Origin: Bifidobacterium sp.
Lineage (GTDB): Bacteria > Actinomycetota > Actinomycetes > Actinomycetales > Bifidobacteriaceae
DNA: 64,000 nt
Direction of reading: 5' to 3'
Assembly: GCA_024104275.1 (NCBI GenBank)
Contig: JAGGHK010000001.1
Location: 908,452-972,451 of the forward strand
Made by a program: the position numbers and the translations under genes. Below are positions 9,235 to 18,816 of this stretch, piece after piece; positions within the stretch are counted from its first letter, which is position 1; each line of letters starts with the position of its first letter. Under the pieces are notes generated by a model that was not told the origin of the DNA, did not search any database, and worked only from the letters and a program-made list of their open reading frames with translations.

Positions 9235-10080
9235 TCACTGGATACTAGGCTTGCCACGCCCACGCGAACGCGTATGGTCGGCGATCACCCCGAGCGCTTT
9301 CTGGCGGTCGAAATCGGCGGTCGCCACCACATGCACGCCCTGTTCCTTGAGTTCGGCGACATTGGTGATGCCAAGCATCAGATCCTCGACGCATCTGGGC
9401 GTGGTGGTGAACAACACCGGCGGCGCGAACTGCTGGCCCGACTCCCCTGCCATATAAAGCGTGGAAACGAGCTTGTCGGCACGGTTGACCGAAAGCACTG
9501 CCGGCATGCCGTTGACCACACTTGTCAGATCCTTGGCGGCAGCCTCGGGTGCGTCCCCGTCGAGATTGTGTAGAATGGCGACCGCTCCGTTTTCGTCGGC
9601 CACGCAATCGGCGGAAATATCGGCGATCTGGCAGAACGCAGCGAGCAGGTCCGCCGAAATCAGACGGGTGATCAGCACGGCGACCTTGGCACGGTTGCCG
9701 ATCAGCCCTTCGAGCTCCTCGTCAAAGTCCATTTTGTCGAGTTCGTCGGTGATCTTGCGGTCAGATTGTTCGGAATCTTGGCTTGCGCCGTTCACACCAG
9801 AATCGACCGTCTCGTCTTTGTCGGCTTTCTTGTCGTCAGGGTCGTCCGCGAATTCCTTCTCGAAACCGGCCAGAGCCGCCTCGAGTTCCTCATCGCTGAA
9901 CAATCCATCATTCTCATCGGCGAAATCATTGGATTTATTGGAGCCGTTAGAGCCGTTGGCGTTACCGGAACCATTCAGATTGTTGGATTCGCTGGCATTG
10001 CTGGATTCGCCGGCATTGCTGCCATTACTGAAATCCTTGAAATCGTCGCCCTGTTCGTCGTCATCGCGGCGTTCGCTCAT
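9235..10080 (-). CDS. Acidic conserved protein of the his operon, function unknown
   Basis: 281 aa. Residues 1-125 are very acidic and Asn/Ser/Gly-rich (NGSGNANGSNGSNKSN) and look disordered; residues about 130-280 form a compact domain with alternating hydrophobic segments (VAVLITRLISADLLAAF, PPVLFTTTPRCVEDLMLGI). Its ATG overlaps the hisB stop by one base, and hisH follows after about 210 bp, so it belongs to the same transcript. I do not recognise the family. Its position suggests a lineage-specific accessory of histidine metabolism, but a passenger role cannot be excluded. Confidence 0.7.
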   Translation of the reverse strand: MSERRDDDEQGDDFKDFSNGSNAGESSNASESNNLNGSGNANGSNGSNKSNDFADENDGLFSDEELEAALAGFEKEFADDPDDKKADKDETVDSGVNGASQDSEQSDRKITDELDKMDFDEELEGLIGNRAKVAVLITRLISADLLAAFCQIADISADCVADENGAVAILHNLDGDAPEAAAKDLTSVVNGMPAVLSVNRADKLVSTLYMAGESGQQFAPPVLFTTTPRCVEDLMLGITNVAELKEQGVHVVATADFDRQKALGVIADHTRSRGRGKPSIQ

Positions 10081-10682
10081 CACAGCGCCCCTTTCGTACT
10101 GGGAATGATGCCGGCGATACGCGGGTCTGGCTCGACCGCGAAACGCAACGCACGGGCCAGTGCCTTGAACTCGGCCTCGGCGATGTGATGCGGGTCACGG
10201 CCGGCGAGCACCGTCATGTGCAGGCAGAGGTCGGCGTGGAAGGCGATGGATTCCATGACGTGGCGGACCAGCGAACCGGTGAAATGCCCGCCGATCATGG
10301 CGTATTCGAAGCCTGCCGGCTCCCCGGTGCACACGGCGTACGGGCGTGCGGAAATGTCGACCACGGCGCGGGCGAGCGCCTCGTCCAGCGGAACGGTGGC
10401 GTCGGCGAAGCGTCGGATGCCGCGCTTGTCGCCCAACGCCTGCTTCAGAGCCTCGCCGAAAACGATGGCCGTGTCTTCGACGGTGTGGTGCACGTCGATG
10501 TCGGTGTCGCCGCTGGCGCGAATCTTCAAATCAATCAGGGAATGCTTGCCGAGTGTGGTCATCATATGGTTGTAGAAAGGCACCGAAGTCTCGATGTCGG
10601 TTTTGCCGGTCCCGTCGAGATTCAGGCTCAGCTCGACTTTGGATTCGCTGGTCTCACGTACTATCGTCGCCGTTCTTGCCAT
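10080..10682 (-). CDS. hisB: Imidazoleglycerol-phosphate dehydratase
   Basis: Dehydrates IGP to imidazole-acetol phosphate. The 200-aa monofunctional form shows the manganese-binding motifs [11 protein letters not shown] (about residue 63) and [17 protein letters not shown] (about residue 165), plus [13 protein letters not shown] near the N-terminus. There is no fused phosphatase domain, as usual outside enterobacteria. Overlaps the next gene by one base, showing tight coupling. Confidence 0.95.
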   Translation of the reverse strand: MARTATIVRETSESKVELSLNLDGTGKTDIETSVPFYNHMMTTLGKHSLIDLKIRASGDTDIDVHHTVEDTAIVFGEALKQALGDKRGIRRFADATVPLDEALARAVVDISARPYAVCTGEPAGFEYAMIGGHFTGSLVRHVMESIAFHADLCLHMTVLAGRDPHHIAEAEFKALARALRFAVEPDPRIAGIIPSTKGAL

Positions 10683-10851
10683 ATCCGCCCCTTTATCGCC
10701 GGTTCACATACATTTCGACGCTTCTACCATCATAATTCATCGCGGAGTCAAGCGAAACAAGCTGAATGTATCACAAGAATAACGAAAGAGACGAACAGGT
10801 CGTAACGATTACCACTGTCGACAACTAAACCATGAATCGCAATGAGCACTA

Positions 10852-12012
10852 TTAGTTTTCTAGCTGCGCCAACACTTCCGTCAACGCCTCACGGAAGCGA
10901 GCCATCTCTTCGTCGGTACCCATGCACACGCGCAACCAGCCGTCCGGACCGACGACGCGGATAAGCACGCCTCGCTTCAGCAACTCGTCGAAAATGCGTT
11001 CGTGGTTTTCGAAGGAACCACCGAAGAGGACGAAATTGGACTGGGAATCGGCGACCTGAAGCGGCTTGCCGTGCCAAGTCTGGGTTTTGAGCCACGCGGC
11101 TGTCGCTTCGCGGGTCTTACGCAGGTGCTCCACCTGACTCAGCTGCTCGTCGGTGTGTTTGAACGCGGCGAGCGCCGTGGCCTGCGTGACGGCGGAAAGA
11201 TGGTAAGGCATACGCACGATGCGCACGCAGTCGACGATGCCCTGGTCGGCGGCAAGATAGCCCACGCGCGCCCCGGCGAAGGCGAAGGCCTTGCTCATGG
11301 TGCGGCTGACCGCAAGATTCGGGTATTCGGCGAGCAGTTGCAACGCTGTCGGCGTGCCGGGCGTACGGAATTCGATATAGGCCTCATCCACCACAACCAC
11401 CGGGTGCACGCTTTCTGCAGCTCCGTCAACCTTGGCGTTCTGCGCGGCCTTCAGCACCACTTCAAGCTGATCGAACGGCAGGATGGTGCCGGTCGGGTTG
11501 TTCGGGCTGGTCAGAAGGATAATCGACGGCTGCTCGCGCTCAATGGCATCCAGCAGCGCGTCAAGATCGAGCGAGAAATCGGCATTACGCTTGACCGTAA
11601 TCCACTGAGTGAACGTGTCGCGCGCATATTCTGGGTACATGGAGTAGGTAGGATCGGCACCCAAAGCTTTGCGCCCCGGACCACCGAAGGCCTGGAAGAG
11701 CTGGAGCATGATCTCGTTGCTGCCGTTGGCACCCCACAGCTGCTCGACACCGAGCTTCACGCCGGACTCGCGTTCAAGATAGTCCGAGAACGCCTGACGC
11801 AGCTTGGTATGTTCACGGTCCGGGTATCGATTCAGGCTCGGGGCAATGTTGCGCACGTCCTCGGCGATTTCGTCGACCACATCCGGCGCAGGCTGGTACG
11901 GGTTCTCGTTGACGTTCAGGCACACCGGCACATCAAGCTGCGGCGCCCCGTAAGGCTTCTCTCCAATGAGGTCATTGCGCAGCGGCAGGTTCTCTGGAAT
12001 CGTATCGGTCAT
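10852..12012 (-). CDS. hisC: Histidinol-phosphate aminotransferase
   Basis: PLP-dependent class I/II aminotransferase of about 386 aa. Visible landmarks are NVNENPYQP near residue 35, GANGSNEIM, SPNNPTGT, the VVDEAYIEF segment and the PLP lysine in SRTMSKAFAFAGARVG. I start at MTDTIPEN (12012) rather than the extended upstream start because the added residues are basic and atypical. A 169-bp gap precedes hisB, and a terminator separates it from hisD upstream. Confidence 0.93.
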   Translation of the reverse strand: MTDTIPENLPLRNDLIGEKPYGAPQLDVPVCLNVNENPYQPAPDVVDEIAEDVRNIAPSLNRYPDREHTKLRQAFSDYLERESGVKLGVEQLWGANGSNEIMLQLFQAFGGPGRKALGADPTYSMYPEYARDTFTQWITVKRNADFSLDLDALLDAIEREQPSIILLTSPNNPTGTILPFDQLEVVLKAAQNAKVDGAAESVHPVVVVDEAYIEFRTPGTPTALQLLAEYPNLAVSRTMSKAFAFAGARVGYLAADQGIVDCVRIVRMPYHLSAVTQATALAAFKHTDEQLSQVEHLRKTREATAAWLKTQTWHGKPLQVADSQSNFVLFGGSFENHERIFDELLKRGVLIRVVGPDGWLRVCMGTDEEMARFREALTEVLAQLEN

Positions 12013-12170
12013 GATCTGTTCTTCTCTCCTCGCCCTGCGGCGACATAAATATTGGCGATATATCAATGCATATTACTGGTGATTCCGCTACTCACAATAG
12101 CCAGAAAATTACCATACTATAAAAATAAAATATATGGAATGATATGCCGAATCCGCTGATAAACCTAAAA

Positions 12171-12212
12171 AGCGGTTTTGCCGAAACCGAAACCCGGAAC
12201 AGCAAAACCGCT
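12171..12212 (-). terminator. Rho-independent terminator after hisD
   Basis: AGCGGTTTTGC (12171-12181) pairs with its complement at 12202-12212. Read on the minus strand the stem ends in CGCTTTTTAGG, giving the U-run of an intrinsic terminator 20 bp after the hisD stop. It would separate hisD from hisC, or act as an attenuator between them. Confidence 0.75.
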
Positions 12213-12230
12213 AAACAAAATCAGACGGCG

Positions 12231-13613
12231 CTACTTGCGCAGGCCGGCCTTGCGCTCCTGGTCCTTGAGCGTGGCTTTGTCATACGGGTCGTCGATGAAA
12301 CGGCTCAGCACGCACTCGCCGTGGGCAGGCAGGTCTTCGGAGACGGCGAAGGCATTGATCAGCGACGCCAGCGGCTTCAGACCCTGCTCGTCATATTCGA
12401 TGACCTCGACCGGCTTCATGAAGGTGTGCACGCCGAGACCGCAGGCGAAGCGGGCGGTGCCGCCGGTGGGCAGCACGTGGTTCGAGCCGGACATGTAGTC
12501 GCCCAGCGGGACCGGCGAATACGGCCCGCAGAAGATGGCGCCGGCGTTCTTGATACGCGGCACGACCTCGTCCGGGTTCTCGGTCTGGATCTCCAAGTGC
12601 TCGGCGGCGTAGGCGTTGGCGGCATCCACCGACTGGTCGAGCCCGTCGGTCAGGATAATGCCGGACTGGCGGCCGGTGAGCGACGTGGCGACGCGCGTAT
12701 GCGACATGGTGCGCGGCACGCGATAATCAAGGCTTTCCTGGGTCATCTTGGCCAGTTCCTCACTGTCGGTGATCAGGACGGAACCGGCGAGCTCGTCGTG
12801 CTCGGCCTGACCGATGAGATCGGCGGCCACCCAGCTCGGGTTGGCGGTCTTGTCGGCAAGAATCGCGATTTCTGTAGGTCCGGCGACAGCGTCGATGCCG
12901 ACGATGCCGGAGACCATGCTCTTGGCCGTGGCCACGAAGATATTGCCTGGGCCGGTGATCTTGTCGACCGGTTCGCACAGCACTTCGCCGTCCTGCGGCT
13001 CGGACCCGTTGGCGCCGTAAGCGAACATCGCGACAGCTTGTGCCCCGCCGACCGCATAGACCTCGTCGACGCCGAGGATGGCGCAGGTGGCGAGGATGGT
13101 CTTGTTGGGCAGACCATCGTTGTCGGCGCTCGGAGGCGTGGCGATGGCCAGCGACGAGACGCCCGCGACCTGGGCCGGAACGGCGTTCATGATCACGGAA
13201 GTCGGGTAGACCGCCTTGCCGCCGGGCACATACAGGCCGACGCGCTCGACCGGAATCCAGCGTTCGGCTACGCGTGCGCCTTCGGCCAAATCGGTGTAGA
13301 AGTCCTTGGGCACCTGCGAGGCGCAGACCTTGCGGATACGGCGCGTCGATTCCTCGATGGCGGCGCGAACTTCCGGGTCGAGCTCCTCGAGCGCGCTTTG
13401 CATCGCCTCGGCGGGCACGCGCAGATGGTGCGGGCGAATATGATCGAATTTCTCCTCGAAATCGCGCAAGGCCGCGGCTCCGCGGGCCTTGACCTCATCG
13501 AGGATCGGGCGCACGGCGCTGCTGGCTTCATTCGTGCCCATTTCGGCACGAGGCATGGCCTCCAGCATTTGCGCGCGGTTGAGGCGCTTTCCGCGCAGAT
13601 CGATAATTCGCAT
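12231..13613 (-). CDS. hisD: Histidinol dehydrogenase
   Basis: Zinc- and NAD-dependent oxidation of histidinol to histidine. About 460 aa from the MRIIDLRG start; a start five codons upstream (13628) is also possible. Family landmarks include VERVGLYVPGGKAVYPT (nucleotide-binding), TGPGNIFVATAK, IAGPTE-type loop (DAVAGPTEIAI), AEHDE and the late SGSNHVLPTGG signature. It is the first gene of the minus-strand cluster and is followed by a terminator. Confidence 0.93.
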   Translation of the reverse strand: MRIIDLRGKRLNRAQMLEAMPRAEMGTNEASSAVRPILDEVKARGAAALRDFEEKFDHIRPHHLRVPAEAMQSALEELDPEVRAAIEESTRRIRKVCASQVPKDFYTDLAEGARVAERWIPVERVGLYVPGGKAVYPTSVIMNAVPAQVAGVSSLAIATPPSADNDGLPNKTILATCAILGVDEVYAVGGAQAVAMFAYGANGSEPQDGEVLCEPVDKITGPGNIFVATAKSMVSGIVGIDAVAGPTEIAILADKTANPSWVAADLIGQAEHDELAGSVLITDSEELAKMTQESLDYRVPRTMSHTRVATSLTGRQSGIILTDGLDQSVDAANAYAAEHLEIQTENPDEVVPRIKNAGAIFCGPYSPVPLGDYMSGSNHVLPTGGTARFACGLGVHTFMKPVEVIEYDEQGLKPLASLINAFAVSEDLPAHGECVLSRFIDDPYDKATLKDQERKAGLRK

Positions 13614-13742
13614 GGTGTTATTTTCCATACCCACCATCGTATTCTGCAGGGCATATCGATATGAGACGCAACTCACATTCTGAGACCAATTGTCCATCAA
13701 ATATTATATGACCCGATGAGCCGCGATATCACTATGCACCTG

Positions 13743-13940
13743 TTGGCGCGCCAAGAAGCCCAAAATTACAAGAATGACATCAAATTCGTTATTTTTTGAA
13801 CCTGTTGGCGCGCCAAGAAGTCGAATATTCGATGATTCAACCCCAAATCTCTCGATTTTGGGATACTTGGCGCGCCAAGAGGGCCAAAATCCGAAGATTC
13901 AACCACCAATCTTCAAATTTAGGGGCACTTGGCGCGCCAA
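13743..13940. repeat. Array of four TTGGCGCGCCAA palindromes at exact 62-bp spacing
   Basis: The gap between hisD and dnaE (13614-14002) holds four perfect copies of TTGGCGCGCCAA at 13743, 13805, 13867 and 13929; every step is 62 bp. The 50-bp segments between them are similar to one another but diverged, and each contains an imperfect inverted repeat (for example CCAAAATCCGAAGATT and AATCTTCAAATTTAGG around 13883-13923). So this is a degenerate 62-bp tandem repeat in which only the palindrome is strictly kept. No coding sequence is seen here. Confidence 0.9.
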
Positions 13941-14002
13941 CAGGTTATGAAACGAGTTGAATTGATGCATCGAATGGGCCATTACTCCTACACTGAGGAA
14001 AT

Positions 14003-17000
14003 CTACGACGCCGGAAGGCACTTGGGGCCGAAGAGGATTTTGATTTCGGCGAAGAGCGACGTATCGCGTTTCACGCGAAAACCATCCCCGAACGTCAGCA
14101 CTTTGGCGTTGCCGTCGGAGTCCATGATGGCAAGCTTAACCTCGCAGACACCGGGATGCTTGGTAAGTATCTGCCCCAGTTGCATGACATGCGGCCGGCT
14201 CAGCGCGGTCTGCGGCAACGTGAGCACCAGCGGCCGTTCGTCCTCGGCCACGAGGTTCGGGACGTTCATCTCGTTGGCACGCATGCTCACCGTCTCGTCT
14301 CGCAGTTCGATCTGACCGCGAATCTGCACCACCTCGTCGACGGCCATCGATTCTGCCGCGGAAGTATAGGCGCGCCCGAAGAACATGCACTGGATAGAGC
14401 TTTCCATGTCTTCGACGGTGACGATGGCCCACGGGTTGCCCTTTTTGGAAACTCGCCGATCAACGGAAGTGATGAGCCCGGCGATGGTGACTTGCTGGCG
14501 GTCATCCATGTTCGCGGCGCTGTTGACCAGTTGGGCGATGGACATGTCACGCAGACTGTTGAGCACCGAGGCCATGCCGGAAAGCGGATGGTCGGAGACG
14601 TAGAGGCCAAGCATTTCGCGCTCGAAGTTGAGCTTGGTCTTCTTGTCCCATTCGGGAATGTCGGGAACACTGACCTGAGCGTCGCCCATCGCGTCGCCGC
14701 CAACCCCGCCGTCATCACCGTCGGAATCCATACCGCTGAACAGATCGAACTGTCCCTCGGCCTGCTTGCGCTTGAGGCTCACCACCGAATCGATGGCGGT
14801 CTCGTGAATCTGGAAAAGCGCGCGGCGGTTCGGGTCGATGGAATCGAAGGCACCCGCCTTGATCAGCGATTCGACCAGACGCTTGTTGAGCGCGCTCAGC
14901 GGCACACGGCGGATGAAATCCATGAAATTGACGAATTTGCCGCGCTTGCTCTCGCGTTCGGCGATGATGTCCTGCACGGCCTTGTCGCCCACGTTGCGGA
15001 TGGCGCCAAGACCGAAACGGATGATGTCGCCGACAGGCGCGTATTCGAGCCGCGATTCGTTGACATCCGGCGGCAGCACCTTGATACCCATGCGCCGGGC
15101 CTCGCCCAAATAAAGGGCGGTCTTGTCCTTGTTGCTGCGTTCGTTCTGCAACAGCGCGGCCATGAATTCCACCGGATAGTGCGTTTTCAAGTAGGCCGTC
15201 CAGTAGGAAATCAGTCCGTAGGCCGCGGAATGGGCCTTGTTGAACGCGTAGCCGGCGAAGGGCACGAAAATGTCCCAGACGTCCTGTGCCGCCTTCTGGG
15301 AGTAGCCATGCTGCTTCATGCCTTCGAAGAACGGCTTCTGTTCCTTGGCCAGCACCTCGGGCTTCTTCTTGCCCATGGCGCGTCGCAGCACGTCCGCTCG
15401 GCCGAGCGAATAGCCGGCCAGAATTCGGGCTGCGGACTGCACCTGCTCCTGGTAGACGATCAGGCCGTAGGTCTCGTCCAAGACAGGTGCGAGTGCCTCA
15501 GCCACTTCGTCGTTGATCGGGGTGATCGGCTGCAGACCGTTCTTGCGCTTGGCATAGTTGTTGTGCGAGTCGACATCCATCGGACCCGGGCGATAGAGGG
15601 CGATGAGTGCCGAGATGTCGTTGAAGTTATCGGGTTTGAGGCTTTTGAGCAGGGCCCGCATGCCGTCGCCATCGAGCTGGAAGACGCCGAGGGTGTCGCC
15701 TCGGGTCAGCAGCGCATAGGTTTCCTTGTCGTCGAGCGGAATCTTGGTGTAGTCGATCGGCTTTTTGCCGTTGAGTTCGATGTTCTTCAAGGTGTCACGG
15801 ATGACCGTCAGGTTGGAGAGGCCGAGGAAGTCGTTCTTCACCAGCCCCAGCGTTTCGCAGGTGTGATATTCGAAGGTCGTGGTCACCGTGCCGTCGGTGC
15901 GTTCCAAAAGCGGGGAGGTGTCGGTGATCGGCGTGGCCGACATGATGGTGGCGCAGGCGTGCACACCGGTCTGGCGGATCAGGCCTTCGATGCCCTTCGC
16001 TTCGTCTGTAATACGTTTAGCGTCAGGGTCGGAATCGTAGAGCTCGCGGAATTCACGCGCTTCGGCGTACTTCTTGGAGGTCGGATCAAACATCTCCTTC
16101 AAGCTGGCGTCCTTGCCGTTCTTGCTCGGCGGCAGCGCCTTGACAATGCGGTCGCCCACGGAGAACTCGTAGCCCATGATTCGCGCGGAATCCTTGAGCG
16201 CCTGCTTGGTTTTGATGGTGCCGTAGATCACACACTGCGCCACCTTGTCGTGCCCGTATTTGTCGGCCACGTAATCGAGCACCTTCTGGCGGCCTTCGGG
16301 GTCGAAGTCGATATCGATATCAGGCAGGGAAACGCGTTCCGGGTTGAGGAAGCGTTCGAAGATCAGGCCATGCTCCAGCGGGTCGAGTTCGGTGATGCCC
16401 ATGGCGTAGGCCACCATCGAGCCTGCCGCGGAACCACGTCCGGGGCCGACCATCACACCGTGGGTCTTGGCCCAGTTGATGTAATCGGCGACCACGAGGA
16501 AGTAGCCGCAGAACTGCATCTGGCAGATCACGCCGCATTCGTAATCGGCCTGCTTGCGTACCTTGTCGGGCACGTTGCCTTCGTAGCGTTTCTCGAGGCC
16601 CTGCTGCACGTCGTGAAGGAAGAGCGAGGTCTCGTCCCAGCCGTCCGGGCAGTCAAAAAGCGGCATGAAGGCGCCGTCCTCGTGGTCGTCGAACATCACG
16701 TTGCAGCGTTCGGCCACTTCCAGCGTGTTGTCGCAGGCTTCGGGCAGGTCGCGGAACAGCTCGCGCATTTCCTCGGCCGACTTGATGTAGTAGCCGGAAC
16801 CGTCGAATTTGAAGCGGTTCGGATCGTCAAGATGCGAGCCGGAGTTGATGCAAAGCATCGCGTCCTGCGAACCGCGGTCGGCTTCGTGGACGTAGTGGGA
16901 ATCGTTGGTGGCGATGATGGGGGCGCCGAGGTCCTTGGCGATCTTGAGCAGGTCTTTGGAGACGCGCTTTTCGATTTCCAGATTATGGTCCATCAGTTCG

Positions 17001-17572
17001 ATATAGAAATTATCCTTACCGAAAATATCCTGTAGCTGGTGTGCCGCGCGCAAGGCCTCTTTGTATTGCCCCAGACGCAAACGGGTCTGGATGATGCCGG
17101 ACGGGCAGCCGGACGTGCCGATGACACCTTTGTGATACGTTTCGAGCACGTCGTAATCCATACGCGGCCACTTGCCGACGCGGCCTTCAAGATTGGCCAC
17201 GGATGAGGCCTTCATCAGGTTGACCAGGCCTTCGTCGTTTTCGGCCCAGAATGTCATATGGGTGATGAAGCCGCCGCCGGAGACGTCGTCGCTGCGTTGG
17301 GCTTCGGTGCCCCAGTGCACGCGGGTTTTGTCGGTTCGCGACGTTTCGGGGGTGACATAGGCTTCGATGCCGATAATCGGCTTGATACCGGCACTTACGG
17401 CATTGCTCCACATCTCGTAGGCACCGTGCATATTGCCGTGGTCGGTGATGCCGACGGCGGGCATATCAAGCTCTTTGGCACGGTTGATCAGATCGGGAAT
17501 CTTGGACGCGCCGTCGAGCAACGAGTAATGCGTATGGTTATGTAATTGAACAAAGTTTCCCGAATGAGCCAT
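14003..17572 (-). CDS. dnaE: DNA polymerase III alpha subunit
   Basis: Replicative polymerase subunit of about 1189 aa. N-terminal PHP domain (HNHTHYSLLDGASK), polymerase domain with GPGRGSAAGS and the catalytic aspartates in PDIDIDFDPEGR (about residue 405), a finger region, helix-hairpin-helix segment and a C-terminal OB-fold (VTIAGLITSVDRRVSKKG, about 1000-1080). Start chosen at MAHSGNFVQLHNH (17572) to match family length; a GTG at 17608 would add 12 residues. It stands alone between noncoding repeats. Confidence 0.95.
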   Translation of the reverse strand: MAHSGNFVQLHNHTHYSLLDGASKIPDLINRAKELDMPAVGITDHGNMHGAYEMWSNAVSAGIKPIIGIEAYVTPETSRTDKTRVHWGTEAQRSDDVSGGGFITHMTFWAENDEGLVNLMKASSVANLEGRVGKWPRMDYDVLETYHKGVIGTSGCPSGIIQTRLRLGQYKEALRAAHQLQDIFGKDNFYIELMDHNLEIEKRVSKDLLKIAKDLGAPIIATNDSHYVHEADRGSQDAMLCINSGSHLDDPNRFKFDGSGYYIKSAEEMRELFRDLPEACDNTLEVAERCNVMFDDHEDGAFMPLFDCPDGWDETSLFLHDVQQGLEKRYEGNVPDKVRKQADYECGVICQMQFCGYFLVVADYINWAKTHGVMVGPGRGSAAGSMVAYAMGITELDPLEHGLIFERFLNPERVSLPDIDIDFDPEGRQKVLDYVADKYGHDKVAQCVIYGTIKTKQALKDSARIMGYEFSVGDRIVKALPPSKNGKDASLKEMFDPTSKKYAEAREFRELYDSDPDAKRITDEAKGIEGLIRQTGVHACATIMSATPITDTSPLLERTDGTVTTTFEYHTCETLGLVKNDFLGLSNLTVIRDTLKNIELNGKKPIDYTKIPLDDKETYALLTRGDTLGVFQLDGDGMRALLKSLKPDNFNDISALIALYRPGPMDVDSHNNYAKRKNGLQPITPINDEVAEALAPVLDETYGLIVYQEQVQSAARILAGYSLGRADVLRRAMGKKKPEVLAKEQKPFFEGMKQHGYSQKAAQDVWDIFVPFAGYAFNKAHSAAYGLISYWTAYLKTHYPVEFMAALLQNERSNKDKTALYLGEARRMGIKVLPPDVNESRLEYAPVGDIIRFGLGAIRNVGDKAVQDIIAERESKRGKFVNFMDFIRRVPLSALNKRLVESLIKAGAFDSIDPNRRALFQIHETAIDSVVSLKRKQAEGQFDLFSGMDSDGDDGGVGGDAMGDAQVSVPDIPEWDKKTKLNFEREMLGLYVSDHPLSGMASVLNSLRDMSIAQLVNSAANMDDRQQVTIAGLITSVDRRVSKKGNPWAIVTVEDMESSIQCMFFGRAYTSAAESMAVDEVVQIRGQIELRDETVSMRANEMNVPNLVAEDERPLVLTLPQTALSRPHVMQLGQILTKHPGVCEVKLAIMDSDGNAKVLTFGDGFRVKRDTSLFAEIKILFGPKCLPAS

Positions 17573-17645
17573 GCCCTCCACGATACCGAGTCGGTCAGAC
17601 CCAAACACTTTTCTGCACGCTGAAATTTCGGAAATCTTTAGTACC

Positions 17646-17815
17646 GCTGTTGGGGGAGATATACATTGTTCGGGACACTTTGGTTAAACCGTTAAGCGAG
17701 AAGTCCTGTGGACTTCTCGTAGGTTTAGTGAGCGCGATATACGAGCGCGAAAACACGATTTTCAATCGTGTTCGGCCAAGCCTACGCCCGAACAACGCAT
17801 ATCTCCCCCAACAGC
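17646..17815 (+). ncRNA. Large hairpin element, copy A (candidate structured RNA)
   Basis: A 170-bp inverted-repeat element in the gap between dnaE and the pseudouridine synthase gene. The outer stem is 17 perfect pairs (GCTGTTGGGGGAGATAT, 17646-17662 with 17799-17815), a 3x3 internal loop, then 9 perfect pairs. Inside are two perfect hairpins (17697-17719 and 17752-17772) and the motifs CCGTTAAGC, AGTGAGCGCGAT and GGCCAAG, all of which recur in copy B at 24470. Strand is uncertain; plus is favoured by G-T pairs in copy C. Confidence 0.6.
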
Positions 17816-17892
17816 TACGTTTCGCTTAAACCCACTTTTGCAGTTACTTATTTAAGTAGAGATTAATATGGCTGAAGCTCGCGGGTCATCAA

Positions 17893-18816
17893 TCAATTAT
17901 CGGCATGAGATGCCCTCACAAAATCCAGCGCATGCTGGAGATCGGTGGGATAACGGGATTCCACTACCGTGCGGATATGGGTGCGCGGATGTTTGAATTC
18001 CAGGCGCATCGCATGCAGCCATTGACGGGTCAAGCCAAGATGCTCGGCCAGCACAGGGTTGGCGCCGTACATCGGATCGCCTACCAGCGGATGGCCGATG
18101 GAGGAGAAATGCACACGAATCTGGTGGGTGCGCCCGGTTTCGAGGTTGACGCTTACCAGCGTCGCCTCGCTGAACCGTTCCAGCACGTCCCAGTGGGTGA
18201 TGGCCTTCTTGCCCAGCGGGGTGACGGTGAAGCGGAAGTCCGAGACTTTGGCACGTCCGATAGGCGCTTCGATGGTCGCCTTGTCGTGGGTCAAGTTGCC
18301 CTGTACCAAGGCGTGGTAGATTTTCGTGACTTCGTGATGGGCGAATTGGCGACGCATCTCGCGGTAGGCCAAATTTGATTTGCACACCAGCATCAGCCCG
18401 CTAGTACCGACGTCGAGCCTGCTGACGATGCCTTGCCTACCGGGAGCCCCCAGAGATGTGATATGCACTCCTCTGGCCAGAAGACTGCCAAGTACCGTCG
18501 GCCCCGTCCAGCCTGCCGAAGCGTGGGCCGCCACACCGACCGGCTTGTCGACCACGACGATATCCTCGTCTTCGTAGACGACGGCCATGCCTTGGGCGAG
18601 CGGTTCCGGTTCGGGGTCATGCTCGACGATATCGAATTCGACGGTGTCCCCGCTACAAAGCGTACCCGACTTTGAAATCTTATGCTGAAGAACGCTTACT
18701 TCGCCTGCTTCGATGAGTTCGACGGCCTTGGAACGCGAGACACCGAGCATTTTGGCGACGGCGACATCGAACCGCTTGCCAATCAACGCATCGGGGGCAG
18801 GGACCAAGCGACTCAT
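17893..18816 (-). CDS. RluD-family 23S rRNA pseudouridine synthase
   Basis: 307-aa RluA/RluD-type enzyme. N-terminal S4 RNA-binding domain (about 10-70, KMLGVSRSKAVELIEAGEV), then the catalytic domain with VSRLDVGTSGLMLV holding the catalytic Asp (about residue 135), and GRTHQIRVHFSSIGHPLVGD. Its ATG overlaps the lspA stop by four bases, as in many bacteria where these two genes are coupled. Exact target uridines are not deducible. Confidence 0.9.
   Translation of the reverse strand: MSRLVPAPDALIGKRFDVAVAKMLGVSRSKAVELIEAGEVSVLQHKISKSGTLCSGDTVEFDIVEHDPEPEPLAQGMAVVYEDEDIVVVDKPVGVAAHASAGWTGPTVLGSLLARGVHITSLGAPGRQGIVSRLDVGTSGLMLVCKSNLAYREMRRQFAHHEVTKIYHALVQGNLTHDKATIEAPIGRAKVSDFRFTVTPLGKKAITHWDVLERFSEATLVSVNLETGRTHQIRVHFSSIGHPLVGDPMYGANPVLAEHLGLTRQWLHAMRLEFKHPRTHIRTVVESRYPTDLQHALDFVRASHADN

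Noticed and set aside
13743-13940. CRISPR array
   Set aside because: The repeat is only 12 bp, the spacers resemble each other, and no cas genes are nearby.
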